Part shown: piece by piece, positions 19,539 to 29,303 of the stretch
Position numbering within the stretch: the stretch's first letter is position 1
Layout of the letters: every line of letters starts with the position of its first letter
Assembly (NCBI GenBank): GCA_964493765.1
Contig: CAZBPK010000032.1
Span: forward strand, 1-56,279
DNA: 56,279 nucleotides
Reading direction: 5' to 3'
Source of the DNA: CALLMJ01 sp964493765
Lineage (GTDB): Bacteria; Bacteroidota; Bacteroidia; J057; CALLMJ01
Position numbers and translations under genes: made by a program
Notes under the pieces: model-generated
Database searches by the model: none
The model's input: the letters and a program-made list of their open reading frames with translations, nothing else
What the model was told of the DNA's origin: nothing

Positions 19539-20459
19539 ATGAAAAAATATTATTCTATTTTGCTCTTATTGTATATATTTTCTTTTCTTGAAGCTCAAAA
19601 TTATGGAATTGTTATTCATGGAGGTGCTGGAACTTTATTTGAAGGGAAAAATTATGAACCACATTTAAAAAAAATGGAAGAAGCCTTAGAATTAGGATAT
19701 GATATTTTAGAAAGAGGTGGTTCAAGCCTTGAAGCTATTGAAGCAGTAATTATTGTTTTAGAGAATAGTCCATTGTTTAATGCAGGGAAAGGATCAGTTA
19801 CCAATTATGACGGTGAATTTGAATTAGATGCAAGCATCATGGATGGAAAAGAATTAAAAGCTGGAGCAGTTGCAGGATTGAAAAGTATTCAAAACCCTAT
19901 CAAAGCTGCAAAATTTGTGATGAACAAAACTCAACACGTTTTAATTGCTGGTGAAAATGCAGAAAATCTCTTGTTAAAAAATGGATTTAAAAAAATGGAA
20001 AAAAAATATTTTATGGCTGATGCAACTACCATAAAATTTCATGAAAGCAAATATGGTACAGTAGGAGCAGTTGCATTAGATAAATATGGGAATTTAGCAG
20101 CAGGTACATCTACAGGAGGAATGCAAGGCAAAACACCAGGTAGAATTGGAGACTCTCCTATTATTGGTGCGGGTACCTATGCTGATAACCAATACGCTGC
20201 AGTATCTTGTACTGGACACGGTGAATATTTTATAAAAAATGTTGTGGCTTATGATGTAATTGCTTTAATGAAATACAAAAACTCCAATATCCAAAACGCA
20301 TCCGATTTTTTAATCAAAGACAAATTAGCAAAACAAAATGCACTGGGTGGTTTAATCGCTATTGATAAAGATGCCAACATCGCTATGCCTTTTAATACAA
20401 CTCTAATGTTTAGAGCATTTAAAACAAGTAAAGGGGAATTTGGAGTCTTTTATAAATAA
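19539..20459 (+). CDS. Isoaspartyl peptidase / L-asparaginase (plant-type Ntn hydrolase)
   Basis: The 306-residue precursor has a signal peptide (to about residue 19, SFLEAQ). The family's landmarks are present: IHGGAGTL, the NAGKGSV loop, the autocleavage/nucleophile threonine T174 in KYGTVGAVALD, and STGGMQGKTPGRIGDSP with TGHGEYF downstream. These enzymes cleave themselves before the Thr and hydrolyse beta-aspartyl dipeptides or asparagine. The signal peptide implies periplasmic action. The enzyme is near usual length (about 300-320). It is transcribed alone from the promoter at 19501-19533 and ends in a strong terminator. Confidence 0.92.
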   Translation: MKKYYSILLLLYIFSFLEAQNYGIVIHGGAGTLFEGKNYEPHLKKMEEALELGYDILERGGSSLEAIEAVIIVLENSPLFNAGKGSVTNYDGEFELDASIMDGKELKAGAVAGLKSIQNPIKAAKFVMNKTQHVLIAGENAENLLLKNGFKKMEKKYFMADATTIKFHESKYGTVGAVALDKYGNLAAGTSTGGMQGKTPGRIGDSPIIGAGTYADNQYAAVSCTGHGEYFIKNVVAYDVIALMKYKNSNIQNASDFLIKDKLAKQNALGGLIAIDKDANIAMPFNTTLMFRAFKTSKGEFGVFYK

Positions 20460-20511
20460 TTTTTTTGTTTCCAATTCATTTTTAAGCATCAAAATTTGCC
20501 AATCATAAATA

Positions 20512-20543
20512 AAATGCTATGAATTTCTTCATAGCATTTTTTT
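20512..20543. terminator. Bidirectional terminator between the isoaspartyl peptidase gene and purS
   Basis: The 12-bp stem AAATGCTATGAA/TTCATAGCATTT (20512-20539, TTTC loop) is followed by a T run on the plus strand and a T-rich stretch on the minus strand. It serves both convergent genes. Confidence 0.9.
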
Positions 20544-20560
20544 ATTCAAAAAAATAACAA

Positions 20561-20815
20561 CTAAGAATTTTGGATTTCTACTTGAAAGTTTTCTACAATA
20601 GGATTTACAAGTAATTGCTTTGCAATTTGATTTGCAATTTCCTTAGCAGAATCTTCATTTTGAGCATTTAAAGAAATTTCAATTCTTTTGCCAATTCTTG
20701 TATCCAAAACATTATCAAAACCTAATTTATGCACTGCTTGAAGTGTAGTTTTACCAGCAGGATCTAACAGCACTTTATGAGGCATAATATGAATTATAGC
20801 TATAAAAGATTTCAT
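20561..20815 (-). CDS. purS: Phosphoribosylformylglycinamidine synthase subunit PurS
   Basis: The 84-residue product has the PurS pattern: an N-terminal beta strand, HKVLLDPAGKTTLQAVHKLGFDNVLDTRIGK and a C-terminal LLVNPIVENFQVEI. PurS is the small dimeric subunit that bridges PurL and PurQ in purine synthesis. Its start overlaps the infB stop by one base (TGATG), which suggests translational coupling with the ribosome/transcription-factor operon. purL and purQ are not in the window. Confidence 0.92.
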   Translation of the reverse strand: MKSFIAIIHIMPHKVLLDPAGKTTLQAVHKLGFDNVLDTRIGKRIEISLNAQNEDSAKEIANQIAKQLLVNPIVENFQVEIQNS

Positions 20816-23664
20816 CAGTTATTTAATTTTCTTTTAATTTCAATTTGTTCATACGATTCTATGATATCACCAATTTGAATATCGTTATAACTTTGAATAG
20901 TTATACCACAATCCATAGGAGCAAGAACTTCTTTTACATCGTCTTTAAATCGTTTTAATGATTCAATTTTCCCTGTATGAATTACAATACCGTCTCTAAT
21001 GATACGAATGGGAAGATTCTTTTGAATTTTACCTTCAACTACTTGACAACCTGCTACCATTCCAACTTTAGAAATTTTAAATACTTCTTTAATCTCAGCA
21101 GTTCCTAGTATTTTTTCTTCAATAGTAGGAGCAAGCATACCCTCAATAGCATCTTTTACTTCATTAATTGCATCATAAATGATGCTATATAAACGTATAT
21201 CAATTTGTTCTTGTTCTGCAAGTTTTCTAGCAGAAGTTGAGGGTCTCACTTGGAAACCTATAATAATTGCATCCGATGAAGTTGCTAAAAGCACATCACT
21301 TTCAGAAATTTGACCAACTGCTTTATGAATAATTCTTACAGCAACTTCTTCATTAGAAAGTTTTAACAAGGAATCAGCCAAAGCTTCTACCGAGCCATCT
21401 ACATCGCCTTTAACAATTAAATTTAGCTCTTTAAAATTACCAACAGCTCTACGTCTAGCAATTTCATCTAAAGTAATATGCTTTTGGGTACGTAAAGATT
21501 GTTCTCTCATTAATTGCTGACGCTTAGAAACAATTTCTCGTGCTTCTTTTTCAGTTTCAATTACATTGAACTTATCACCAGCTTGAGGGACACCGTTAAA
21601 TCCTAAAATTTGAACAGGAGTAGAGGGACCTGCCTTTTTTATGGGTTTTAATCTTTCATCAAACATGGCTTTTACTCTACCATAATGACAATTTGCAAGT
21701 ATAATATCACCAATTTCTAAAGTTCCATCTTGAACTAAAACCGTTGAAACCACTCCTCTTCCTTTATCTAATCTTGCTTCTATTACTGTACCTTTGGCTC
21801 TTTTATTAGGATTTGCTTTTAGCTCAAGCATTTCAGATTCTATCAATACTTTATCTAAAAGAATATCTATATTTAATCCACTTTTTGCAGAAATTTCTTG
21901 ACATTGGTAAGTACCGCCCCAATCTTCAACCAACAAGTTCATTTCAGCTAATTGTTGGCGAATTTTTGTACTATCAGCGCCGGGTTTATCAATTTTGTTG
22001 ATTGCAAAAATCATAGGCACATTGGCTGCTTGTGCATGGTTAATTGCTTCTCGTGTTTGAGGCATTACTTGATCATCTGCTGCAATTACAATAATAGCTA
22101 TATCAGTAACCTGTGCACCTCTAGCACGCATTGCCGTAAATGCTTCGTGACCCGGAGTATCTAGAAATGTAATTTTTTTGCCATTCTCTAAAGTAACTTC
22201 ATATGCACCAATATGTTGTGTAATTCCTCCTGCTTCACCTGCAATTACATTAGCTTTTCTTATATAATCTAACAACGAAGTTTTACCATGGTCAACGTGC
22301 CCCATTACTGTAACAATTGGAGCTCTTTCTACTAAATCTTCCTCATTATCAATATTTTCTTCAACCTCAAGATTATCATCTGCTGAAACAAATTCAACAG
22401 TATAACCAAATTCTTCTGCAATTAAGGAAATTACATCAGCATCAATTCTTTGATTGATTGAAACAAAAAGACCTAATTGCATACATTTTGCAATTACCTG
22501 ATTAACAGGAACATCCATAAGACTAGCTAATTCATTAGCTGTTAAAAATTCAGTAACTTCAAGAACATTTGCTCTTTCCATCATCTCTTGCTGCTGAATT
22601 TCTAATCTATGGGCTTGTTTATCTCTTTTATCTTTTCGAATTTTTTGCCTTACCCTTTTTGAGCCTTGGTTCATGCCTGAAAAAGTTTTTTTGATTTGCT
22701 CGCCTACTTTTTTTGCATCAGGCACTTCTTTCGGTTTATAAACCTTGTTTTTATCTTTTTGATTGGTGTTATTTTTATTTTGATTCTGATTTTGAGTTGA
22801 AACTGGAGTGTTAGTAGCAGGTTTTCTGTTTCTTTTTCTTTTCTTTTTAGTATCCTCCAGCTTTTGTACTTCAGTTTTTACGGTTTTATTAGCATCAGTT
22901 TTTACTTCAGAAACGGTTTTATTAGCATCAGGCTTAAGATTCTTTTTATCAAGATCTTTATTTTTTGACTTATTCTTATCTTTATCTTTTGAAGAATCCT
23001 TGGGTTTATTCGCCTCCAAATCAATTTTTCCCAAAATTGTTGGACCAGTTAATTTAGGAGTTTTATCTTTTGCCCTAATTACATGTTCCTCAACTTCTGA
23101 ATCAATAATAATAGGTTTGTCCTCTTTAGTTACAGAATCATTTACTTCATGAACAATAGGCTCACTCTTTACTTTAGAAGGTTTATCAAATATTAATATT
23201 TCATCTTCATGAGTGTCATCAATTTTTTCAATAATTGGCTCTTCTTGGGTTGTATTTACTTCTGGTAATTCAGTGGTTTCAAAAAGCGATGGAGTTTGAA
23301 CTGATTTTGTATTCTTTTTGGATTTTTTATCTTTTTCTAAATCAATTTTTCCTATAACTTTAATATTGGGTTTTTCAACTTCAATTTTTTGAATTTCTTG
23401 TTCTTCTTTTAAAGTTTTTTGGATTCTTTCCTTTTGCTCTTTATGTTGTTCTTTGAGAGTATCAGCTTTTTCTTTCACTACTTTATCTTTCCCAAACTTT
23501 TTTACCAAAATTTGATATTGATCTTCGCTGAGTTTTAAGTTAGGGTTATCAGTAATATCTTTATGACCTTGTTGGTTTAAATATTCAACAAGGGTTGTAG
23601 TACCTACATTTAGTTCTTTTGCGACTTTACTTAGTCTATGAATAGTTTCTTTTTCATCTGCCAT
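20815..23664 (-). CDS. infB: Translation initiation factor IF-2
   Basis: The 949-residue protein has IF2-N-like segments near residues 1-50 and 365-410 and a long low-complexity Lys/Asn/Asp-rich linker (about 60-340). The GTPase domain follows (G1 GHVDHGKTS at 455-463, G3 DTPGHE, G4 NKID), then domains II-IV to the end. It recruits initiator tRNA to the 30S subunit and promotes subunit joining. It is the third gene of rimP-nusA-infB-purS. Its stop codon overlaps the purS start. Confidence 0.98.
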   Translation of the reverse strand: MADEKETIHRLSKVAKELNVGTTTLVEYLNQQGHKDITDNPNLKLSEDQYQILVKKFGKDKVVKEKADTLKEQHKEQKERIQKTLKEEQEIQKIEVEKPNIKVIGKIDLEKDKKSKKNTKSVQTPSLFETTELPEVNTTQEEPIIEKIDDTHEDEILIFDKPSKVKSEPIVHEVNDSVTKEDKPIIIDSEVEEHVIRAKDKTPKLTGPTILGKIDLEANKPKDSSKDKDKNKSKNKDLDKKNLKPDANKTVSEVKTDANKTVKTEVQKLEDTKKKRKRNRKPATNTPVSTQNQNQNKNNTNQKDKNKVYKPKEVPDAKKVGEQIKKTFSGMNQGSKRVRQKIRKDKRDKQAHRLEIQQQEMMERANVLEVTEFLTANELASLMDVPVNQVIAKCMQLGLFVSINQRIDADVISLIAEEFGYTVEFVSADDNLEVEENIDNEEDLVERAPIVTVMGHVDHGKTSLLDYIRKANVIAGEAGGITQHIGAYEVTLENGKKITFLDTPGHEAFTAMRARGAQVTDIAIIVIAADDQVMPQTREAINHAQAANVPMIFAINKIDKPGADSTKIRQQLAEMNLLVEDWGGTYQCQEISAKSGLNIDILLDKVLIESEMLELKANPNKRAKGTVIEARLDKGRGVVSTVLVQDGTLEIGDIILANCHYGRVKAMFDERLKPIKKAGPSTPVQILGFNGVPQAGDKFNVIETEKEAREIVSKRQQLMREQSLRTQKHITLDEIARRRAVGNFKELNLIVKGDVDGSVEALADSLLKLSNEEVAVRIIHKAVGQISESDVLLATSSDAIIIGFQVRPSTSARKLAEQEQIDIRLYSIIYDAINEVKDAIEGMLAPTIEEKILGTAEIKEVFKISKVGMVAGCQVVEGKIQKNLPIRIIRDGIVIHTGKIESLKRFKDDVKEVLAPMDCGITIQSYNDIQIGDIIESYEQIEIKRKLNN

Positions 23665-23679
23665 AATTTACATTTTTTT

Positions 23680-24975
23680 TTAAACGTCATCTTCTTCATC
23701 TATTAAATCATCATCCTCTTCAAATTCAGCTTCAAGAATTTCTAAAACATTACGAATTAAATTTTTATCTAATTCCGTTCTTCTATGAATTTCATCCACT
23801 GACAAATTCAATAAACTTTTCGCTGTATCAAAACCAACTTCTTTGAAGGTATCTATTATCCATTCTTCAATTTCATCTTTAAATTCATCTAAATCAACAT
23901 CTTCCTCATTAGGATCGGGCTCTCTAAAGACGTCAATGATATAACCTGTAAGTTTGCTAGCTAACTTAATATTAATGCCCCCTTTACCGATTGCTAAAGA
24001 AATTTGGTCTGGTTTAAAATATACACTGATTTGTTGATTTTCTTCATCAACAATAGAATAAGAAGCTTTTGCGGGTGTTAATGCACGTTCTACAAATAAC
24101 TGTGGGTTACTAGAGAAATTAATAACATCAATATTTTCGTTTCTTAACTCTTTAACAATTCCATGAATTCTTGAACCTTTCATACCCACACAAGAGCCTA
24201 CGGGGTCTATTCTATCATCATAACTTTCAACTGCAACTTTTGCCCTTTCTCCGGGTTCTCTTACAATATTTTTAACTGTAATTAATCCATCTAAAATTTC
24301 TGGGACTTCTTGTTCCATTAATCTTTCTAAGAATATAGGTGAAGTTCTTGAAATTACTATATATGGAGAAGAGTTTTTCATTTTCACATCTACTATTAAC
24401 GCTTTAATAGTATCACCCTTATTAAATCTATCTTTAGGAATTTGATGTTCTTTTGGTAAAATTAATTCATTACCATTATGAATAACTAAGATTTCATTTC
24501 TCCAAACCTGATATACTTCACCAATAATAATTTGATGAAGCTGAGCCTTATAAGTTTCAAAAACATTAGATTTTTCCAAATCTTTAATTCTCTGAGCTAA
24601 CAACTGCTTTGCCGAAAGAATTAGCCTTCTTCCAAACTCTAAAATATCAACCGCTTCTGAAACTTCATCACCAGGCGCAAAATCTTCATCAATTTTTAAT
24701 GCCTCACTTAACGGAATTTGAGTACTTTCATCTTCTACTTCACCATCTTCTACTACCACCCTATCTCTAAAAATTTGTATATCACCTTTGTTGACGTTTA
24801 CAATTACGTTATAATTACTATCAGAAGTATATTTCTTTTTAATCATATTACGAAATACATCTTCTAGAACGCTGGTTAAGGTTGCATTATCTATATTTTT
24901 ATCTTTTAAAAATTCCAATAAAACATCAATCATGATGCTTTTGTTATCTTGTACTACAGTTTTTTTCTTTGCCAT
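23680..24975 (-). CDS. nusA: Transcription termination/antitermination factor NusA
   Basis: The 431-residue product has the NusA order: an N-terminal RNAP-binding domain, an S1 domain (GEVYQVW...GDTIKALIVDVK), and KH1/KH2 domains with RVKVAVESYDD-type text (AKVAVESYDDRIDPVGSCVG then AIGKGGINIKLA). It ends in a short acidic tail. It modulates pausing and antitermination. The rimP gene ends three bases upstream and infB starts 15 bases downstream, as in the classical rimP-nusA-infB operon. Confidence 0.97.
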   Translation of the reverse strand: MAKKKTVVQDNKSIMIDVLLEFLKDKNIDNATLTSVLEDVFRNMIKKKYTSDSNYNVIVNVNKGDIQIFRDRVVVEDGEVEDESTQIPLSEALKIDEDFAPGDEVSEAVDILEFGRRLILSAKQLLAQRIKDLEKSNVFETYKAQLHQIIIGEVYQVWRNEILVIHNGNELILPKEHQIPKDRFNKGDTIKALIVDVKMKNSSPYIVISRTSPIFLERLMEQEVPEILDGLITVKNIVREPGERAKVAVESYDDRIDPVGSCVGMKGSRIHGIVKELRNENIDVINFSSNPQLFVERALTPAKASYSIVDEENQQISVYFKPDQISLAIGKGGINIKLASKLTGYIIDVFREPDPNEEDVDLDEFKDEIEEWIIDTFKEVGFDTAKSLLNLSVDEIHRRTELDKNLIRNVLEILEAEFEEDDDLIDEEDDV

Positions 24976-24978
24976 AAC

Positions 24979-25467
24979 TTACTTCTTTTTCTCCTTTTTT
25001 TTGCCAACTTGTACGATTGCTTCTTTTATTTCCTTTATATCAATTTTCTGCTGATGCAGTTCTTTTTTCTTTGTTTGGGGATTTTTTTGTTCATACTCAA
25101 GAGTAACAATACTCCCTTCAAAATGGGTTAGTAACCCTTCAAACTTCTCACCGTTTTTCATTAACACACTCAACTCTCTACCTATATTTTTGGGATATTG
25201 TCGTGGTAATATCAATGGATTATTGACACCGGGAGAGCTGACTTCTAGTTCATAAGAAAAATCGATTAAATCGTTTTCATCAAAATAATTTCCGATTTTT
25301 CTACTCAATAAACTACATTCTTCAATGGTTATTCCTAAATCTGTATCTACATAAATTTGAATACTACTTTTTGAGGAAATATTAACCCTAAGACTTACCA
25401 AAAATGCTTCAGGTAAGACTTCGTGAATGATTTTTTCTACTATTGGCTGTAAATTCTCTACTGTCAT
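24979..25467 (-). CDS. rimP: Ribosome maturation factor RimP
   Basis: The product has the RimP two-domain form: an alpha/beta N-domain (IEECSLLSRKIGNYFDE, SYELEVSSPGVNNPLI) and an SH3-like C-domain (GREL...FEGLLTHFEGSIVTLEYEQK). It assists 30S maturation. I chose the ATG at 25467 (MTVENLQPIVEKIIHEVL, 162 residues), which matches the family length. The ATG at 25509 would place a terminator-like hairpin inside the coding region. It is the first gene of the nusA operon. Confidence 0.93.
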   Translation of the reverse strand: MTVENLQPIVEKIIHEVLPEAFLVSLRVNISSKSSIQIYVDTDLGITIEECSLLSRKIGNYFDENDLIDFSYELEVSSPGVNNPLILPRQYPKNIGRELSVLMKNGEKFEGLLTHFEGSIVTLEYEQKNPQTKKKELHQQKIDIKEIKEAIVQVGKKKEKKK

Positions 25468-25481
25468 ATTTTGAAAAAACA

Positions 25482-25505
25482 AAAGAGGGAAAATTTCCCC
25501 TCTTT
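25482..25505 (-). promoter_or_regulatory. Terminator-like hairpin in the rimP-nusA-infB leader
   Basis: An 8-bp stem AAAGAGGG/CCCTCTTT with an 8-base loop is followed on the minus strand by TTGTTTTTTC, just before the rimP ATG at 25467. The TAATTTTG promoter box lies immediately upstream, so the hairpin would form at the very 5' end of the operon mRNA. It could act as an attenuator or as a stabilising 5' hairpin; the sequence alone cannot decide. Confidence 0.5.
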
Positions 25506-25517
25506 CCATTTACACTG

Positions 25518-25525
25518 CAAAATTA
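25518..25525 (-). promoter_or_regulatory. -7 promoter box (TAATTTTG) of the rimP-nusA-infB-purS operon
   Basis: The minus strand reads TAATTTTG, a TAnnTTTG match. Transcription would start about 45 bases before the rimP ATG at 25467 and include the hairpin at 25482-25505. Confidence 0.55.
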
Positions 25526-25584
25526 ACGATTTTTTTAATACGCAATATAAAATCTCAAAAGTTTTTTATTATTTAACTTGTTTA

Positions 25585-25707
25585 GGGCGTGCCCCTTGCT
25601 ACGCTGCGGGTCGGGCTTGCTTCGGGCTTCGCTATCGCTTCGGCAATCCTTTGGTTGCTCATACTTCGCAGCCAAAGGCAGTGCTAAACCCTCCGCATCC
25701 CTCACGC
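25585..25707 (-). repeat. Interspersed mosaic repeat, copy 3
   Basis: This copy is in inverted orientation. It combines the short 'GGAGGGTTTAGCACTGCC' 5' module with the CCTTTGGCTGCGAAG...AACCAAAGG central stem. It lies in the divergent region between the rimP operon and the type IIG restriction-modification gene. Confidence 0.85.
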
Positions 25708-25723
25708 TCAATTACAAGCCTTG

Positions 25724-25756
25724 CTTGTTTGTTTACCATTAATTTTCCTATTTTTG
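25724..25756 (+). promoter_or_regulatory. Promoter of the type IIG - glycosyltransferase - queA unit
   Basis: A CTTG -33-like box (25724-25727) lies 21 bases before a TATTTTTG -7 box (25749-25756), and the ATG follows 4 bases later. The promoter starts just outside repeat copy 3. Confidence 0.6.
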
Positions 25757-25760
25757 CAAA

Positions 25761-28223
25761 ATGAAGTACGCTAACCTTCTGGAAGATGAAATCAAAAACC
25801 GTGTAGCAAAAGATTATTTCTGGCTTTATGATTGGGCTACTATCATCGGTAAAATTGATTTTTGCGTTACTTTTCATCAATCAGATTTAATTATTGAAGA
25901 AAAATCCCACCTTTTTTGGGCAGAAGCCAAAAAAGGTTCTTCAGATATTTATAAATCCCTCATTCAATTAATCTTAACCATCGGTAAAGCCAGAACTTTT
26001 GATAAAATTTTACCTCCCAATTTCATCGGTGCTTTTGACGCTGAAAAAATCGCTTTTCTTCCTTACGAAAATATTTACGAAGTTTTTTATTTAAACGATT
26101 TTAATTGGAATGTAACCCCATCCAATCATCATACCAAAGAATTTAAACTTTTGTATGAAATTGTAAAAAACACTATTGAAAAAAATGCTTTGCTTTTTGA
26201 GTTTGGTAAAGATGATTACGAAATCAAAAAGTTTATTAAAACCAATTTTCAACCTAGCAAATTTGGAAACCAGAAAATCAAAGTGGACAAAAACAATTTC
26301 ATGATTATTTATAACAAATGGTTACAAACAGTGAAACCGACGATTGCAGTAAATTGGAACCTAGCAAAAAAAACAGGGATCATTGATGGAGATTTTTATT
26401 TAGCCGATTTGTTATCTTCTGAAAATCAAACTTTAAAAGATAAACTCTATGTATTACTCAAAAATGATCATTACCAATTAGATAGAAAATTTAACGAATT
26501 AGGATTATTTACCACAAGCCAAACAGGATTTTTAGACAAACAAAAAGCACATCAACAATTCTGGAACAAATACGAAAGACCACCAAAAGAAATTTATTGG
26601 GATTATATTGTTGAACGTCGGGATTTATTGGTTCCGCAAGATATAAGAGAAAGAAAAGGAAGTTTTTTTACCCCTCAAATATGGGTTGAGTTATCACAAG
26701 AATATTTTGCAAAAACTTTCGGAGAAGATTGGCAAGACGAATATTTTATTTGGGATTGTGCAGCTGGAACCGGTAATTTACTCAATGGATTAACCAATAA
26801 ATACAAAATTTACGCTTCAACCCTTGATAAACAAGATGTAGATATTATACACGACCGTATAGAAAGCGGTGCCAATTTGTTGCCTGAGCATGTTTTTCAA
26901 TTTGACTTTTTAAATGATGAATTTATACCCAAAAGCCAAGGTGGGAAACTCCCTGATAGTTTATATAAAATCATCACAGATGAAAAAAAACGCAAAAAAT
27001 TAGTAATTTACATGAATCCGCCTTATGCGGAGGCTACTAGTGCAAAAACGGTTACCAAAACAGGAGAAAATAAAGCGGGTGTAGTAAAACGTTTTCCTTT
27101 GAAAGATAAATATCATGCCAAAATAGGAAATGCCTCGAATGAATTTTTTGCTTTATTTTTTGCAAGGATTTACGAAGAATTACAGGGTTGCATAATGGGT
27201 AGTTTCTCAACACTTAAATTTGTACAAGGTACTAATTTTAAAAAATTCAGAGAGGAATTTTTTTTAGCAAAATATTTAGGAGGCTTTGTAATACCCTCTT
27301 ATACTTTTGACAACGTAAAAGGAAAATTCCCTATAGGATTTACGATTTGGAATACAGCTATTCATGAGAAAATTACAGAAATTATTTGTGATGTTTATCT
27401 AAAATATGAAAAAAAATCTGATAGCCAAAAAGTATTTTATGGTAATTTACCTGAAAGCCTTAATAAATGGATTGTTGAGTTTCAATCAGAAACAGATAAT
27501 GAAATCATTGGTTTACTATCAAATTATCCTCCTGATTTTCAAAATCAAAATAAAGTTTTTATACAGATTAAACACACAGAAAGAAGCGGTTCAATTAAAA
27601 TTTGCCCACAAAATCTCATCACAGTTTCTATTTACTTCACCGTTCGGAAAGTAATCAAAGCCACTTGGCTCAATGATAGAGACCAATTTTTGTATCCCAA
27701 TAATAAGTGGCAAAAAGATAAAATTTTTCAAAGCAATTGTTTGGTTTATACATTCTTTCATGCTCAAAACCGTATTTCCTGTAAACATGGCACCAATCAT
27801 TGGATACCTTTTTCAGAAATAGAAGTACTATCGAAAGAAGCTTTTGAAAGTAATTTTATGTATAATTTTATTCATGGTAAAATCAAAAAAAATAATGGTT
27901 TTAACTTTTTCGGTTTTATCGTGATGGAAGAAGAAGCAAGTTATGGTAATAAACCTTTACAATTTTCACCCCAAGCCCAAGCCGTTTTAGATGCAGGTAA
28001 AGAATTATGGAAATATTATCATGCTCAACACAATATTCATGTCAATGCTTCTTTTTATGATATTAAAGAATATTTTCAAGGTCGTAATGAAAATGGCAAT
28101 TTGAATCCCAAAAGTACTGATGAAAAGTACAATGAGTTAATGGAAATTTTAAAAATTAAAATGGAAGCTTTAGCTTTTGAAATTGAACCCAAAGTGTATG
28201 AATACGGATTTTTAATGTTGTAA
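25761..28223 (+). CDS. Type IIG-like restriction-modification enzyme (nuclease fused to N6-adenine methyltransferase)
   Basis: The 820-residue protein seems to combine both activities. The N-terminus has a PD-(D/E)XK-like arrangement (D33 in GKIDFCV, E55-x-K57 in WAEAKKG, then an ILTIGKARTF helix). The middle carries the helical-linker motif RKGSFFTP (299-306), SAM-binding motif I DCAAGTGNL (332-340) and adenine-MTase motif IV NPPY (419-422). The C-terminal 300 residues are probably the target-recognition part. Such enzymes methylate and cut from one polypeptide. Next to it are a glycosyltransferase (3-base gap) and queA, which would share its transcript. The specificity cannot be read from the sequence. 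A methylase-only enzyme is the alternative. Confidence 0.8.
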   Translation: MKYANLLEDEIKNRVAKDYFWLYDWATIIGKIDFCVTFHQSDLIIEEKSHLFWAEAKKGSSDIYKSLIQLILTIGKARTFDKILPPNFIGAFDAEKIAFLPYENIYEVFYLNDFNWNVTPSNHHTKEFKLLYEIVKNTIEKNALLFEFGKDDYEIKKFIKTNFQPSKFGNQKIKVDKNNFMIIYNKWLQTVKPTIAVNWNLAKKTGIIDGDFYLADLLSSENQTLKDKLYVLLKNDHYQLDRKFNELGLFTTSQTGFLDKQKAHQQFWNKYERPPKEIYWDYIVERRDLLVPQDIRERKGSFFTPQIWVELSQEYFAKTFGEDWQDEYFIWDCAAGTGNLLNGLTNKYKIYASTLDKQDVDIIHDRIESGANLLPEHVFQFDFLNDEFIPKSQGGKLPDSLYKIITDEKKRKKLVIYMNPPYAEATSAKTVTKTGENKAGVVKRFPLKDKYHAKIGNASNEFFALFFARIYEELQGCIMGSFSTLKFVQGTNFKKFREEFFLAKYLGGFVIPSYTFDNVKGKFPIGFTIWNTAIHEKITEIICDVYLKYEKKSDSQKVFYGNLPESLNKWIVEFQSETDNEIIGLLSNYPPDFQNQNKVFIQIKHTERSGSIKICPQNLITVSIYFTVRKVIKATWLNDRDQFLYPNNKWQKDKIFQSNCLVYTFFHAQNRISCKHGTNHWIPFSEIEVLSKEAFESNFMYNFIHGKIKKNNGFNFFGFIVMEEEASYGNKPLQFSPQAQAVLDAGKELWKYYHAQHNIHVNASFYDIKEYFQGRNENGNLNPKSTDEKYNELMEILKIKMEALAFEIEPKVYEYGFLML

Positions 28224-28226
28224 AAA

Positions 28227-29303
28227 ATGAAAAAAGTAACATTAGTAGTAATTTCCGATTTAGTTACAGACCAAAGGGTTCATAAAATAGCCACAACGTT
28301 ATCAAAAAATCAGTATGATGTAACGGTTATAGCTAGAAAAAAAAAAGAATCTTTACCTTTGTCTAACCATTTAACTTATAAAGCAAAGCGATTTTCTTGT
28401 TGGTTTACGAAAGGGAAATTATTTTATTTAGAGTTTCAAATTCGCTTATTTTGTATTTTACTTTTCCATTCTTTTGATATTCTTCATGCTAATGATTTAG
28501 ATACTTTGTTGCCTTCATACTTAGCCTCAAAATTAAAAAACAAAAAGTTGGTTTATGACTCTCATGAATATTTTACACAAACACCTGAATTAATTCATAG
28601 ACCTAAAACCCAAAAAGTTTGGGAAATTTTAGAGAAATTTTTGGTCCCTAAATTAAAACATGCCATAACGGTTAATAATATTCTGGCTCAAATTTATCAA
28701 GAAAAATATCAAGTTTCGTTTGAAACCATTTATAATGTTCCTTTCTATCAAGCAACAAAATTTCAAGAAAAAACAGAAAAGATTTTGATTTATCAAGGTG
28801 CATTAAATTTAGGACGAGGAATTGAATTGATGATGGAAACTATGAAACTCTTACCCGATTGGAAACTGTGGATTATTGGTAAAGGTGATATTGAAAATAA
28901 ATTAAAATCTTTAGCTCAAAATCAAAAAAACATAGAATTTTTAGGTTTAATACGACATGAAGAATTAAAAAATTATACATTACAAGCTAAAATTGGCTTA
29001 AGCCTAGAAGAGGACTTAGGAGAAAATTATAGAGTAGCTACGCCCAATAAAGTTTTTGATTACATACAAGCACTAGTTCCTGTAATTGTTTCAGATTTGC
29101 CGGGTTTAAAATCTATATTAAATTCTCAAGAAGTTGGCTTTGTTTTAAAAGAAAGAACTCCTGAAAAATTAGCAGAACTTATTTTAATGCTTGAAAATCA
29201 AGAAAAATATCGATTATTTCAACTCAACTGTTACAAAGCCGCTAAAGAACTTTGTTGGGAAAATCAAGAAAAAAAATTGCTTAATTTGTATCAAAATTTA
29301 TGA
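28227..29303 (+). CDS. Glycosyltransferase, GT4-like
   Basis: The 358-residue product has the GT-B pattern of family 4: SDLVTDQRVHKIATTL at the N-terminus, DILHANDLDTLLPSYLASKL, a second Rossmann half (LIYQGALNLGRGIELMMETM, WIIGKGDIE) and the donor-site region ATPNKVFDYIQALVPVIVSD. It would transfer a sugar from a nucleotide-sugar to a lipid- or polysaccharide-linked acceptor at the cytoplasmic membrane face. It starts 3 bases after the type IIG gene, and its stop overlaps the queA start (ATGA). Confidence 0.88.
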   Translation: MKKVTLVVISDLVTDQRVHKIATTLSKNQYDVTVIARKKKESLPLSNHLTYKAKRFSCWFTKGKLFYLEFQIRLFCILLFHSFDILHANDLDTLLPSYLASKLKNKKLVYDSHEYFTQTPELIHRPKTQKVWEILEKFLVPKLKHAITVNNILAQIYQEKYQVSFETIYNVPFYQATKFQEKTEKILIYQGALNLGRGIELMMETMKLLPDWKLWIIGKGDIENKLKSLAQNQKNIEFLGLIRHEELKNYTLQAKIGLSLEEDLGENYRVATPNKVFDYIQALVPVIVSDLPGLKSILNSQEVGFVLKERTPEKLAELILMLENQEKYRLFQLNCYKAAKELCWENQEKKLLNLYQNL

